DNA from: Ilyomonas sp965214235
Lineage (GTDB): Bacteria; Bacteroidota; Bacteroidia; Chitinophagales; Chitinophagaceae
NCBI GenBank assembly: GCA_965214235.1
Contig: CBDCBH010000003.1
Span: 248,001 to 312,000, forward strand
Reading direction: 5' to 3'
Length of the DNA: 64,000 nucleotides
Below are positions 49,424 through 57,401 of the stretch, piece after piece. A model generated the notes under the pieces. That model was not told the DNA's origin. It ran no database searches and worked only from the letters and a program-made list of their open reading frames with translations. A program made the translations under genes and the position numbers. Each line of letters starts with the position of its first letter. Within the stretch, counting starts at the first letter, position 1.

Positions 49424-50005
49424 TTAAAACGGAAATCTTGTTATTATCATTTCTATAGCAAGTGCCGCAATGCCGCCGCTAATGAATAAAATATATTCTC
49501 TGCGATTTATTTTCAGCAATGAAACAAAAATAAATGACAGAAACAATATAATGGCAACAATAAATAGCTGACCGGCTTCAATTCCAAGATTAAATGACAG
49601 CAACTGCCGAATAATGCTTTTGTTTTTACCCAACATATTTTTTAATAGCGTGCTGAAGCCAAGCCCATGAATCAATCCAAAAATCAACGCATAAAAATAA
49701 ATAAGCGGATATTTTTTGCTGTAATTAAAACTGCGAACGGTTACTGTATTGATAGCAGTAAGTAAGATGGTGATTGAGATTAAAAACTCTGTCCATCTTG
49801 TTGGAAGGTTGATAATATCAAGTGTGCTTAATGCTAAAGTTATAGAATGACCAATGGTAAAAGCAGTTATCAAAACCAATAATTTTCTCCAGTCGCTCCA
49901 TTGATAGCGAATGCAAAGTGCAGTAATAAAAAGAATATGATCCAGCGCAGAAAAACTAACAATATGCTGAATGCCGAGAGGAAAGAAAAGCGTAAAGTTG
50001 TTCAT
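49424..50005 (-). CDS. HupE/UreJ-family membrane protein
   Basis: A 193-residue polytopic protein with six hydrophobic helices and the family motif FSALDHILFITALCIRY, ITAFTIGHSITLALS and FGLIHGLGFS, in which His and Asp residues in helices would bind nickel or another divalent metal. HupE/UreJ_2 proteins are putative nickel or cobalt permeases. A -7-type box (TACATTTG on the minus strand) lies at 50033-50040. It starts 15 bp before the M1 gene on the same strand, so the two are probably co-transcribed, with DUF6702 divergent. Confidence 0.85.
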   Translation of the reverse strand: MNNFTLFFPLGIQHIVSFSALDHILFITALCIRYQWSDWRKLLVLITAFTIGHSITLALSTLDIINLPTRWTEFLISITILLTAINTVTVRSFNYSKKYPLIYFYALIFGLIHGLGFSTLLKNMLGKNKSIIRQLLSFNLGIEAGQLFIVAIILFLSFIFVSLLKINRREYILFISGGIAALAIEMIITRFPF

Positions 50006-50102
50006 GATGAAAACCGAGTAAAAACAAACTCACAAATGTAGATGGATACTTCGTTTGAAGCTGATTTATATTTGCGCTGGTTTATAAGTAAATGATGTTG
50101 CA

Positions 50103-50591
50103 ATGAGTGTACTGTTTTCTTTTTTTTACGTTAGTTTGTTTTCCTTCTTTCATCCGTTTTATATCTCTATGACGGATGTAAATTATAACGAAAAATCGCA
50201 TGAATTAGAAATCAGTGTTCGCATTTTTACTGATGATTTTGAAAACACATTGCGCAAGCAACACAGCAGTATAAATATTGATATTGCGCATCCTGCCAAC
50301 CAAACACAAATGAATGGTTTTGTGAACGATTATATTCAACATCATTTATCTTTTCAAATTAATGGAAAAGGGGGCATACTAAGCTTTACAGGTTATGAAC
50401 AAGAACAGGAAAGTATATGGAGTTACTTTGAAATTAAGAACGTTTCATCAGTTCAAAAAATAACGGTGATGAATACGTTATTGCATGATTATAACGAAGG
50501 GCAAATTAACATCATGCACATCAAAGCCAGCGGTAAAGAACAGGAAACAAAACTGGATTATCCGGAAAGTAAAGCGGAATTTAATTTTTAA
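50103..50591 (+). CDS. DUF6702 family protein
   Basis: A 162-residue protein with a signal peptide (MSVLFSFFYVSLFSFF, cleavage after ...SFFHPFYI) and a beta-rich domain: YISMTDVNYNEKSHELEISV, RIFTDDFENTLRKQH, VNDYIQHHLSFQINGK and IWSYFEIKNVSSVQKITV. DUF6702 genes are usually beside HupE/UreJ and M1 peptidase genes in Bacteroidota, as here, and the function is unknown. A -7 box TATATTTG is at 50067-50074, leader about 25 nt. Confidence 0.82.
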   Translation: MSVLFSFFYVSLFSFFHPFYISMTDVNYNEKSHELEISVRIFTDDFENTLRKQHSSINIDIAHPANQTQMNGFVNDYIQHHLSFQINGKGGILSFTGYEQEQESIWSYFEIKNVSSVQKITVMNTLLHDYNEGQINIMHIKASGKEQETKLDYPESKAEFNF

Positions 50592-50597
50592 TGACCG

Positions 50598-50672
50598 GAA
50601 CCACAAACACTCAAAGAACATAAAGATTCACAAACACTTCGTGATACTTAATTTTTATTGTTTTTGTGGTTC
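50598..50672. repeat. Imperfect palindrome with ACCACAAA arms
   Basis: GAACCACAAA (50598-50607) and TTTGTGGTTC (50663-50672) are perfect inverted ends, with further partial pairing inside. It belongs with 54335-54421 and resembles intergenic palindromes common in Bacteroidota. Confidence 0.6.
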
Positions 50673-50678
50673 AAAAAC

Positions 50679-51989
50679 TTATTCTTCCTTCAAAATTTCC
50701 TCATACTCCCGTTTCTTTTTATCAGATAACGTAATGAGTACTTTATCAATCCGCTGCCCGTCCATATCCACAATTTCGAAAGAAAAGCCCTGGTGCTGCA
50801 TAATATCACCCGTAGCAGGTATGCGCTCCAAATGGTACAAAATAAAACCAGCTAAAGTGTTGAAGTTTTCTGTGTCTTCTTCATCCAGCCAATGGGTAAT
50901 ATGAAAGTGTGAGAGAAAATCAAAATAAGGAATTTGTGCATCCACCAAATAGCTTCCATCCTGGCGTTTTACAATTTCATAATCCACTTCGTGCGGCTGC
51001 GCAATATCGCCCACGATAGCTTCCAGAATATCATTCAATGTTATCATGCCTTGCAGTGTGCCGTATTCATCCACAATAAAAGCATAATGAATTTTAGAGC
51101 TTTGAAATTTTTCGAGCACCTGGTAAGCAGAGTTATTTTCGGGAACATAAATGGCTGACTGCATGAGGTTTTGGAGTTTTGTTTCGCGCGAAGCCACAAA
51201 CAAATCTTTTAAAAAAACCACTCCTTTTATTTCATCAATTGTGCCTTCGCAAAGCGGATATACAGAATGAATATCGTAGTTGTTGCGAACGTGTTCAACA
51301 GTTGCATTTACATCCAGCCAAACCATATCGCTCCGGTGCGTCATTAAAGATGTTATATTTCTATCGCCCAAATGAAACACGCGCTCAATAATTTGTTGCT
51401 CGGCTTCTTCAATAGTGCCATGCTCTGTGCCTTCGCTGATGATAGCTTTAATTTCATCTTCTGTTACTTGCGAATCTTTGGGTTTAATGCCAAGCACCCT
51501 GATTAATAAATTGCCGCTTTTAGAAAGAAGCCAGATAAACGGATAAGTTATATAAGTAATGATGCGCATAGGCCGCGCCATTACTTTGGCAATGCCTTCA
51601 GGGTTACTAAGTCCTATTCTTTTAGGAACCAGTTCGCCAAATACGAGCGAAAAATAAGTGATGATGATAATAACTAAAACGGCGGAAATGTTGGCGCTGT
51701 AAGGGCTAAGAAATTGAAACCGGCTGAAGAAGGGAACAAAAGCGTTTTCTATATTTTTACCTGAAAAAATACCCGTGATAAAGGTAATGAGCGTAATAGC
51801 AAGCTGTACCGTAGAAATAAACGATTCGGGATGGTTTGCCAGTTCTAACGCTTCTCTGGCTGTTTTATCTCCTTTTATTGCCTGACTTTCTAATCGCGCT
51901 TTGCGCGACGATACCAGTGCAATCTCGCTCATGGCAAAAATACCATTTATAAGGATCAAAGAAAAAAGAAGGATGATAATTCCAATCAT
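50679..51989 (-). CDS. CNNM/CorC-family transporter (hemolysin-like, DUF21-CBS)
   Basis: A 436-residue membrane protein. DUF21 transmembrane part of four helices (MIGIIILLFSLILINGIFAM ... ISAVLVIIIITYFSLVFGE with LVPKRIGLSNPEGIAKVMARP), a CBS pair (RNITSLMTHRSDMVWLD; EYGTLQGMITLNDILEAIVGD) and a C-terminal CorC_HlyC domain (DGSYLVDAQIPYFDFLSHF). Members efflux or exchange divalent cations such as Mg or Co. I start at the ATG at 51987-51989, since the ORF opens with a TTG six codons earlier. Confidence 0.9.
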   Translation of the reverse strand: MIGIIILLFSLILINGIFAMSEIALVSSRKARLESQAIKGDKTAREALELANHPESFISTVQLAITLITFITGIFSGKNIENAFVPFFSRFQFLSPYSANISAVLVIIIITYFSLVFGELVPKRIGLSNPEGIAKVMARPMRIITYITYPFIWLLSKSGNLLIRVLGIKPKDSQVTEDEIKAIISEGTEHGTIEEAEQQIIERVFHLGDRNITSLMTHRSDMVWLDVNATVEHVRNNYDIHSVYPLCEGTIDEIKGVVFLKDLFVASRETKLQNLMQSAIYVPENNSAYQVLEKFQSSKIHYAFIVDEYGTLQGMITLNDILEAIVGDIAQPHEVDYEIVKRQDGSYLVDAQIPYFDFLSHFHITHWLDEEDTENFNTLAGFILYHLERIPATGDIMQHQGFSFEIVDMDGQRIDKVLITLSDKKKREYEEILKEE

Positions 51990-52071
51990 AGTGGTATAAA
52001 GCCACAAAATTAAGCAATGTGCAATAAATGCTTACCTGGGTTTTAGAGGAATGGTTTGAATAGAACATTAT

Positions 52072-52091
52072 AAAATGAAGTAAAAGAAAAG
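52072..52091 (-). repeat. Dispersed motif, type B (19 of 20)
   Basis: On the minus strand this reads CTTTTCTTTTACTTCATTTT, differing from the type B copy at 31763 and 59760 only at the first base. Confidence 0.6.
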
Positions 52092-52107
52092 GCTGCATTT
52101 AAAAAGC

Positions 52108-52156
52108 CTGTTCGTTTGTATAACTCACAACCCGATAAGTTATTACAAACGAACAG
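52108..52156 (-). terminator. Terminator of the aldo/keto reductase gene
   Basis: CTGTTCGTTTGTATAACT (52108-52125) and AGTTATTACAAACGAACAG (52138-52156) form an 18-bp stem with one bulge. On the minus strand a short T run follows. It lies just after the stop of the AKR gene. Confidence 0.8.
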
Positions 52157-52163
52157 TTTGTTT

Positions 52164-53042
52164 TTATTTTAGATACGCCATATCCTCTTCGGTAAGTTCA
52201 ATGTTAGCCGCTTCCATATTTTCTTCAAAATGGATAAGAGAAGAAGTTCCCGGAATGGGCAACAGCCATGGCGAATGATGCAGCAGCCATGCAATGTTAA
52301 TCTGCGATTCTGAAGCGCCGTATTTCTTCGCTACTTCAGCTATGCGCTCATCTTTTTTTTCATTCGCGGTTTGCAGCGAAAAGAAAGGAATGAGCGGAAC
52401 CTCATTTTCTTCACATAACTGCAGAATGTCTTCTGCACCGCGCGTATCTCCATGCGCTGCTTTTACATCGCCGCGCTGCGCATGGCCGTACATATTTTCA
52501 ACCGTAGCTATTTCGCCCATGCTCATTGCTTTTTCCAGTTCTTCACGGTTCACATTGCTTACCCCTACATGCAATATTTTGCCTTCCTGCTGCATGGTAA
52601 ACATGGCTTCCATTGCCTCTTCAAAACCTCTCATACCGCTCATCACTCTAAAGTGAACCAGGGTTATTTGCTCTATTTTTAAAACACGCAAATTGTTTTC
52701 AATGCTGGTGCGCAGGTTATCGGGTTTATTAAAAGGCAACCAGCTTTTATCGGGCTTGCGGGTAGCGCCTATTTTGGTGCAAATTACCAAATCATCAGGG
52801 TACGGATACAAGGCTTCACAAATTAAACGGTTGGTTACGCTTTCTCCATAATAGTCGGCGGTGTCTAAAAAATTAACGCCTTGTTTCCTGCATCGCCGTA
52901 GTATTTCCAATGCTTCGTCTCTTTTCGGCGGTTCGCCGTAAATGCCTTCTCCTGTAAGTCGCATCGTGCCATATCCCACTCGGTTTACCAGTAGCGGATG
53001 TTTGCTTTTGCCTGCTATGGTAATTGTTTTTGGTGTACTCAT
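52164..53042 (-). CDS. Aldo/keto reductase
   Basis: A 292-residue (alpha/beta)8 oxidoreductase using NADPH. The catalytic Asp and Tyr are in VNFLDTADYYGESVTNRL, the Lys in VICTKIGATRKPDKSW and the His in ITLVHFRVM. The cofactor region LLPIPGTSSLIHFEENM is near the C-terminus. I start at the ATG at 53040-53042 (MSTPKTITIAG) and not the ORF start, because the extra 14 residues are Lys/Asp-rich without family support. It is the intact relative of the pseudogene at 14135. The substrate is unassigned. Confidence 0.9.
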   Translation of the reverse strand: MSTPKTITIAGKSKHPLLVNRVGYGTMRLTGEGIYGEPPKRDEALEILRRCRKQGVNFLDTADYYGESVTNRLICEALYPYPDDLVICTKIGATRKPDKSWLPFNKPDNLRTSIENNLRVLKIEQITLVHFRVMSGMRGFEEAMEAMFTMQQEGKILHVGVSNVNREELEKAMSMGEIATVENMYGHAQRGDVKAAHGDTRGAEDILQLCEENEVPLIPFFSLQTANEKKDERIAEVAKKYGASESQINIAWLLHHSPWLLPIPGTSSLIHFEENMEAANIELTEEDMAYLK

Positions 53043-53267
53043 CTTTAGGTGTAGTTTGTTTTTATCTTCTTTTTTATCTTCCATACAAAGTAAAGTTCAT
53101 TGCAGTAAAAACAAATTATATTTTTCTTGTTGGTTGAAAAATTTATAGAAGGTTTGTTTTTATGTAAGGTGTTATTATTTGCTAACGCAGAGTTTCAAAA
53201 AAAGAAGGAAAGATGAACACCTTCATTGTATTCTCTTTTCTAACGCCTCTTTATAATTATCCTTACT

Positions 53268-53275
53268 TATTTTTG
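53268..53275 (+). promoter_or_regulatory. Candidate -7 promoter box for the pseudouridine synthase gene
   Basis: TATTTTTG fits TAnnTTTG and ends 4 bp before the ATG at 53280, again a near-leaderless arrangement. No well-spaced TTG is visible. Confidence 0.35.
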
Positions 53276-53279
53276 CGTT

Positions 53280-54323
53280 ATGCCTGAATTGAAAGACTTT
53301 TTTGTTGACTTGCAGGATGAACTTTATGAACGGCAATTGTTTGTAATAGACAAAGGGCAAGAGCCTATGCGCATTGATAAATGGCTGCACGCAAGGCTGT
53401 ACAACACCACACGCAATAAAATTCAGAAAGGCATTGAAGCAGGTTTTGTTACGGTAAATAACAAAGAAATAAAAAGCAATTACAGAATAAAACCCAGCGA
53501 TGAAATAACTGTTTTGATAGAGCAAAGCCCTGAAAACGGTGAAGTTATTCCTGAACCCATTCCCTTAAACATCGTTTATGAAGATGATGCCGTAATGGTG
53601 ATAAATAAGCCCCCCGATATTGTAGTTCATCCCGGCGTTGGCAATTATACAGGCACCTTATTAAATGGCATTGCTTATCATTTACTGGAACAAAACTCAT
53701 CTCTCACCGAAGATGAACTGCCGCGTTATGGGCTGGTGCACCGCATTGATAAAAACACAACGGGTTTGCTGGTGGTGGCTAAAACAGATGTTGCTGCATC
53801 AAACTTAGCAAGGCAATTTTATTTACATACCACCTCTCGAAAATACATTGCTTTGGTTTGGGGTGATGTAAAAGAGGACGAAGGCACCATTAACCTAAAC
53901 ATTGCGCGGCACCTGCGATTCAGAAAAGTGTTTGATGCCTATCCCGAAGGCGATCATGGCAAACACGCCATTACTCATTATAAAGTGCTGGAACGGTTTC
54001 ATTATGTTACGCTGGCGGAGTGTGTGCTTGAAACAGGGCGCACGCATCAAATTCGTGTACACATGAAATACATCGGTCATACTTTGTTTAACGACTGGGA
54101 ATATGGTGGCGATAAGATTTTAAAAGGAACTGTTTTTAGTAAATACAAGCAATTTGTTGACAACTGCTTTGAAGTGTGCCCGCGCATTGCGTTACATGCG
54201 CAAACATTGGGTTTCGATCATCCTAAAACAGGCGAGCGCATGAACTTTTTTGCACCACTTCCAAAAGATATGAGCGCCGTAATTGAGAAATGGCGGGAGT
54301 ATGTAAAGCCGCATCAGTTATAA
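53280..54323 (+). CDS. RluD-type 23S rRNA pseudouridine synthase
   Basis: A 347-residue RluA/RluD-family enzyme that isomerises uridines in the large rRNA (E. coli RluD acts at 1911, 1915 and 1917). It has an N-terminal S4 RNA-binding domain (MRIDKWLHARLYNTTRNKIQ) and the catalytic domain with VINKPPDIVVHPGVGNYTG. The catalytic Asp is in RYGLVHRIDKNTTGLLVVAK, and CVLETGRTHQIRVHMKYIG completes the RluD pattern. The exact target site within the family is not certain. It is followed by an imperfect palindrome. Confidence 0.92.
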   Translation: MPELKDFFVDLQDELYERQLFVIDKGQEPMRIDKWLHARLYNTTRNKIQKGIEAGFVTVNNKEIKSNYRIKPSDEITVLIEQSPENGEVIPEPIPLNIVYEDDAVMVINKPPDIVVHPGVGNYTGTLLNGIAYHLLEQNSSLTEDELPRYGLVHRIDKNTTGLLVVAKTDVAASNLARQFYLHTTSRKYIALVWGDVKEDEGTINLNIARHLRFRKVFDAYPEGDHGKHAITHYKVLERFHYVTLAECVLETGRTHQIRVHMKYIGHTLFNDWEYGGDKILKGTVFSKYKQFVDNCFEVCPRIALHAQTLGFDHPKTGERMNFFAPLPKDMSAVIEKWREYVKPHQL

Positions 54324-54334
54324 CTTTTTATATC

Positions 54335-54421
54335 GAACCACAAAGACAACAAGCAGACAAAGTATCAGTAATTAAAAACAAAAACTTTGTGTAACTTTTC
54401 CATTTTGTTCTTTTGTGGCTC
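54335..54421. repeat. Imperfect palindrome with ACCACAAA arms
   Basis: GAACCACAAAG (54335-54345) pairs with CTTTTGTGGCTC (54410-54421) with one mismatch and a bulge, with looser pairing inside (ACAACAAG against the TTTTGTTC side). It is between the synthase and cysteine desulfurase genes and related to 50598-50672. Confidence 0.55.
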
Positions 54422-54448
54422 AAACAATTTTTAAGGTAAATAAAAAGA

Positions 54449-55585
54449 ATGAATACATCGTCAAGAATTTATTTCGACAATGCAGCCACCACCCCTTTAC
54501 ACCCTGAAGTGCTGGATGCAATGATGCCTTATTTAACCACACATTTTGGCAATCCATCTTCTATTTACAGCTATGGAAGAGAAAGCCGCATGGCGATAGA
54601 AACTGCAAGAAAAACAGTAGCTAAAATATTGGGTGCCAAACCATCAGAAATATTTTTTACAAGCGGCGGAACTGAAAGCAGCAACACAGCCATCAATGCT
54701 GCAATTAATGATTTAGGGTGCCGGCGCATCATCACTTCTGCCATTGAGCATCATGCCACGTTGCACACGGTTCAACATCTTCAAAAAGAAAAAAACATTA
54801 GTGTTAGTTATGTGAAGTTGTTATCAAATGGTCATATTGATTTGAATAATTTAGAACGATTACTTGACACAACTCCTGAAAAATGTTTGGTAACGCTGAT
54901 GCACGCCAACAATGAAATTGGCAACCTTTCAGACATCAATGCGATAGGCAATTTATGTAAAACATACGGTCATATTTTTCATAGCGATACGGTACAAACG
55001 GTAGGTCATTTTCCGTTCGATTTAAAAAATACGCCGGTGCATTTTATAACCGGCGCTGCACATAAATTTGGCGGACCGAAAGGCGTTGGTATTTTATACA
55101 TCAATGAAAATATAAAAATTCATCCGTTCATTAACGGTGGCTCGCAGGAGCGCAACATGCGTGCAGGAACAGAAAATGTATATGGCGTTGTAGGCTTTGC
55201 AAAAGCATTGCAAATGGCAACGGATAATTATGAAAATGACGAAAAACAAATTAACGATTTGCGGCTTTACATGGCAGATTGTTTGAAAAAAAACATACGC
55301 GGTATTTTGTTTAATGGTGATGCGTTTGGTTATACATTATATACAATTTTAAACGTTGCTTTTCCCCGAACAGATAAAAGTGAAATGCTGTTATTCAATC
55401 TTGATATTCATCACATCTGTGCATCAGGCGGAAGTGCCTGTACCAGCGGTGCGAGCCAGGGCAGCCATGTGATTAGCGCAGTATATCCTGATGCCGATGG
55501 GGTTGCCGTTCGCTTTTCTTTCAACAAACACAATACTAAAGATGAAATTGAAAGAGTAGTTGAAGTATTGAAGAGTATAATTTAA
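54449..55585 (+). CDS. Cysteine desulfurase (NifS/IscS class)
   Basis: A PLP enzyme that takes sulfur from cysteine for Fe-S clusters and thiolation. The 378-residue protein starts RIYFDNAATTPLHPEVL, the family opening. The Schiff-base lysine lies in FITGAAHKFGGPKGVGILY (about residue 205), and the active-site cysteine is in CASGGSACTSGASQGSHVI (about residue 330). The RAGTENVYGVVGFAKAL block is present. It is a class V aminotransferase and not SufS-like. No iscU or hscA is adjacent, although hscB is present at 12842. Confidence 0.92.
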   Translation: MNTSSRIYFDNAATTPLHPEVLDAMMPYLTTHFGNPSSIYSYGRESRMAIETARKTVAKILGAKPSEIFFTSGGTESSNTAINAAINDLGCRRIITSAIEHHATLHTVQHLQKEKNISVSYVKLLSNGHIDLNNLERLLDTTPEKCLVTLMHANNEIGNLSDINAIGNLCKTYGHIFHSDTVQTVGHFPFDLKNTPVHFITGAAHKFGGPKGVGILYINENIKIHPFINGGSQERNMRAGTENVYGVVGFAKALQMATDNYENDEKQINDLRLYMADCLKKNIRGILFNGDAFGYTLYTILNVAFPRTDKSEMLLFNLDIHHICASGGSACTSGASQGSHVISAVYPDADGVAVRFSFNKHNTKDEIERVVEVLKSII

Positions 55586-55620
55586 TGGCTTTGTTTTTTC
55601 ATTCTTTTTAATTATCACTT

Positions 55621-56949
55621 ATGAAACGATTGCTTGTTACAGTGTTTGTTTTTACTTCATTTTCCGTTTTCGCACAAAAAGATTCTCTTGAGGATGGTCA
55701 TCCTGCCTGGATTATGCAAGGCAATATTTATGAAGTGAACGTTCGCCAATATACACCGGAAGGTACCTTTAAAGCCTTTGAGCCAAGCCTTGACAGATTG
55801 AAAGCGATGGGTGTGCAAACGCTTTGGTTTATGCCCATAAACCCTATTAGCAAAGTGGATAGAAAAGGCGCACTGGGAAGCTATTATGCCGTATCGGATT
55901 ATACAGCTATCAACCCTGAATTTGGCAACCTGAACGATTGGAAGCATCTTGTGAACGCCGCGCACAGCAAGGGTTTCAAAGTGTTGATTGATTGGGTTCC
56001 CAATCATACCGGCGGCGATCATTACTGGTTGCAAAAACATCCCGATTTTTATGTAAAAGACAGCACAGGAAAACCTAAAATTGAGTTTGACTGGACAGAT
56101 ACCCGCAAGCTGGATTATCACAATCCTGAAATGGTGGATTCGATGATTGCAGATATGAAATTCTGGTTAACACAAAGTAACATTGATGGCTTTCGCTGCG
56201 ATCATGCGGATGGTCCGACATTAGAATTTTGGAAGAAATGTATAACAGAATTAAAGCAGGGCAGAAACCTGTTTATGTTAGCTGAAGTAGATGCACCGGA
56301 ATACATTACCGCAGGCTTTGATGCTATTTACCCGTGGGATGTTTTTCATGTGATGAACGACATTGCTGCCGGCAACAAAAATGCAATGGCTTTGGATTCT
56401 ATTATGAAACACGATGATGCTGTTTATCCTGCCCATTATATTCAAATGTATTTTACCAGCAACCACGATGAGAACAGTTGGAACAAAGCCGATTATGCCA
56501 CTATGCCAGGCGCCGTTCATGCTCCGTTTGCTGTGCTTACACAAACGCTGGAACACGCAGTGCCATTGATTTATAGCGGTCAGGAAGAACCGTTTTTAGA
56601 TAGCATTTCTTTCTTTTACAAAGACACGATTCTATTTAACAAGTATGCACGTACGCCGTTTTATAGAACGTTACTAACGCTTCGGAAAACGAATAAAGCG
56701 CTGGATGCTGATGCTTCTTTTACTAAATTATCTACCTCGAAAGATGAAACTATTTATGCGTTTGTAAGGCAGAACAACAATCAAAAAATAATGGTAATTA
56801 CAAACCTTAGCAATCAACCGCAAACCTTTACCATTAACTATTCTATGCCGCCTTTACTGCAGGATGTGTTTACCAAACGAATGGATGAAATCCATAAAAA
56901 CGAAAAGGTAACTTTACCGGCCTGGGGTTATAAAGTGTATTCATATTAA
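55621..56949 (+). CDS. Exported GH13 alpha-glucan hydrolase
   Basis: A 442-residue alpha-amylase-family protein with a signal peptide (MKRLLVTVFVFTSFSVFAQ). The barrel has IYEVNVRQYTPEGTFKAF, the catalytic nucleophile Asp in GFRCDHADGPTLEFW, the acid Glu in LFMLAEVDAPEYITAG and the third acid in MYFTSNHDENSWNKA. The C-terminal beta domain starts after about residue 370. It would hydrolyse starch- or glycogen-type alpha-1,4 links in the periplasm. The codons for VFVFTSFSVF in the signal peptide contain an exact copy of the dispersed motif (55644-55663). Confidence 0.92.
   Translation: MKRLLVTVFVFTSFSVFAQKDSLEDGHPAWIMQGNIYEVNVRQYTPEGTFKAFEPSLDRLKAMGVQTLWFMPINPISKVDRKGALGSYYAVSDYTAINPEFGNLNDWKHLVNAAHSKGFKVLIDWVPNHTGGDHYWLQKHPDFYVKDSTGKPKIEFDWTDTRKLDYHNPEMVDSMIADMKFWLTQSNIDGFRCDHADGPTLEFWKKCITELKQGRNLFMLAEVDAPEYITAGFDAIYPWDVFHVMNDIAAGNKNAMALDSIMKHDDAVYPAHYIQMYFTSNHDENSWNKADYATMPGAVHAPFAVLTQTLEHAVPLIYSGQEEPFLDSISFFYKDTILFNKYARTPFYRTLLTLRKTNKALDADASFTKLSTSKDETIYAFVRQNNNQKIMVITNLSNQPQTFTINYSMPPLLQDVFTKRMDEIHKNEKVTLPAWGYKVYSY
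55644..55663 (+). repeat. Dispersed motif, type A, inside the GH13 gene
   Basis: Exact 20-nt copy of GTTTGTTTTTACTTCATTTT, in frame as part of the signal peptide (VFVFTSF). Confidence 0.6.
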
Positions 56950-56961
56950 TAACTGTTTTTT

Positions 56962-57333
56962 ATGGAACAAAACTATCCACACATCATTCAACAAGCTTAC
57001 GCTGCTTTTAATAAAAGAGACATTGATGCTGCGCTTTTATTAATGAATGAAGACGTGCATTGGCCAAATGGCTGGGAAGGCGGTTATGTAAACGGGCATG
57101 ATGAAGTGAAAAATTACTGGACAAGACAATGGAAAGAAGTAAACCCGATGGTAACGCCACTTTCAATGCAAAGAATAAATGAGGAAAAGATAGACGTTGA
57201 AGTTCAGCAATTAGTAAAAAATTTACAAGGAAATATAGTGTTTGATGGGATTGTACATCACGTATATACTTTCGAAGATGCAAAAATTAAAAGTATGAAG
57301 ATTGTGCCAAAACAAAGAGTTCCGAACCTTTAA
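56962..57333 (+). CDS. NTF2-like (SnoaL) protein
   Basis: A 123-residue cytoplasmic NTF2-fold protein: YPHIIQQAYAAFNKRDIDAA, HWPNGWEGGYVNGHDEVKNY and a C-terminal strand HHVYTFEDAKIKSMKIV. It starts 12 bp after the GH13 stop, so the two may share a transcript. The function of SnoaL-type proteins ranges from cyclases to isomerases and cannot be set here. Its last codons form the left arm of a strong hairpin (57309-57355). Confidence 0.8.
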   Translation: MEQNYPHIIQQAYAAFNKRDIDAALLLMNEDVHWPNGWEGGYVNGHDEVKNYWTRQWKEVNPMVTPLSMQRINEEKIDVEVQQLVKNLQGNIVFDGIVHHVYTFEDAKIKSMKIVPKQRVPNL

Positions 57334-57355
57334 AGGGTTCGGAACTCTTTGTTTT
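57309..57355. terminator. Long hairpin overlapping the end of the NTF2-like gene
   Basis: AAAACAAAGAGTTCCGAACC (57309-57328) and its exact complement (57336-57355) form a 20-bp stem with T-rich sequence at both outer ends, so it can terminate the NTF2-like gene and the convergent oxoamine synthase. It begins in the last codons of the NTF2-like gene. The core GTTCCGAACC is shared with 34456-34500. Confidence 0.8.
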
Positions 57356-57401
57356 TATCCTATAAATCTCAATCATCCCAAGAATCACAGTTCAGATAAT
57401 A

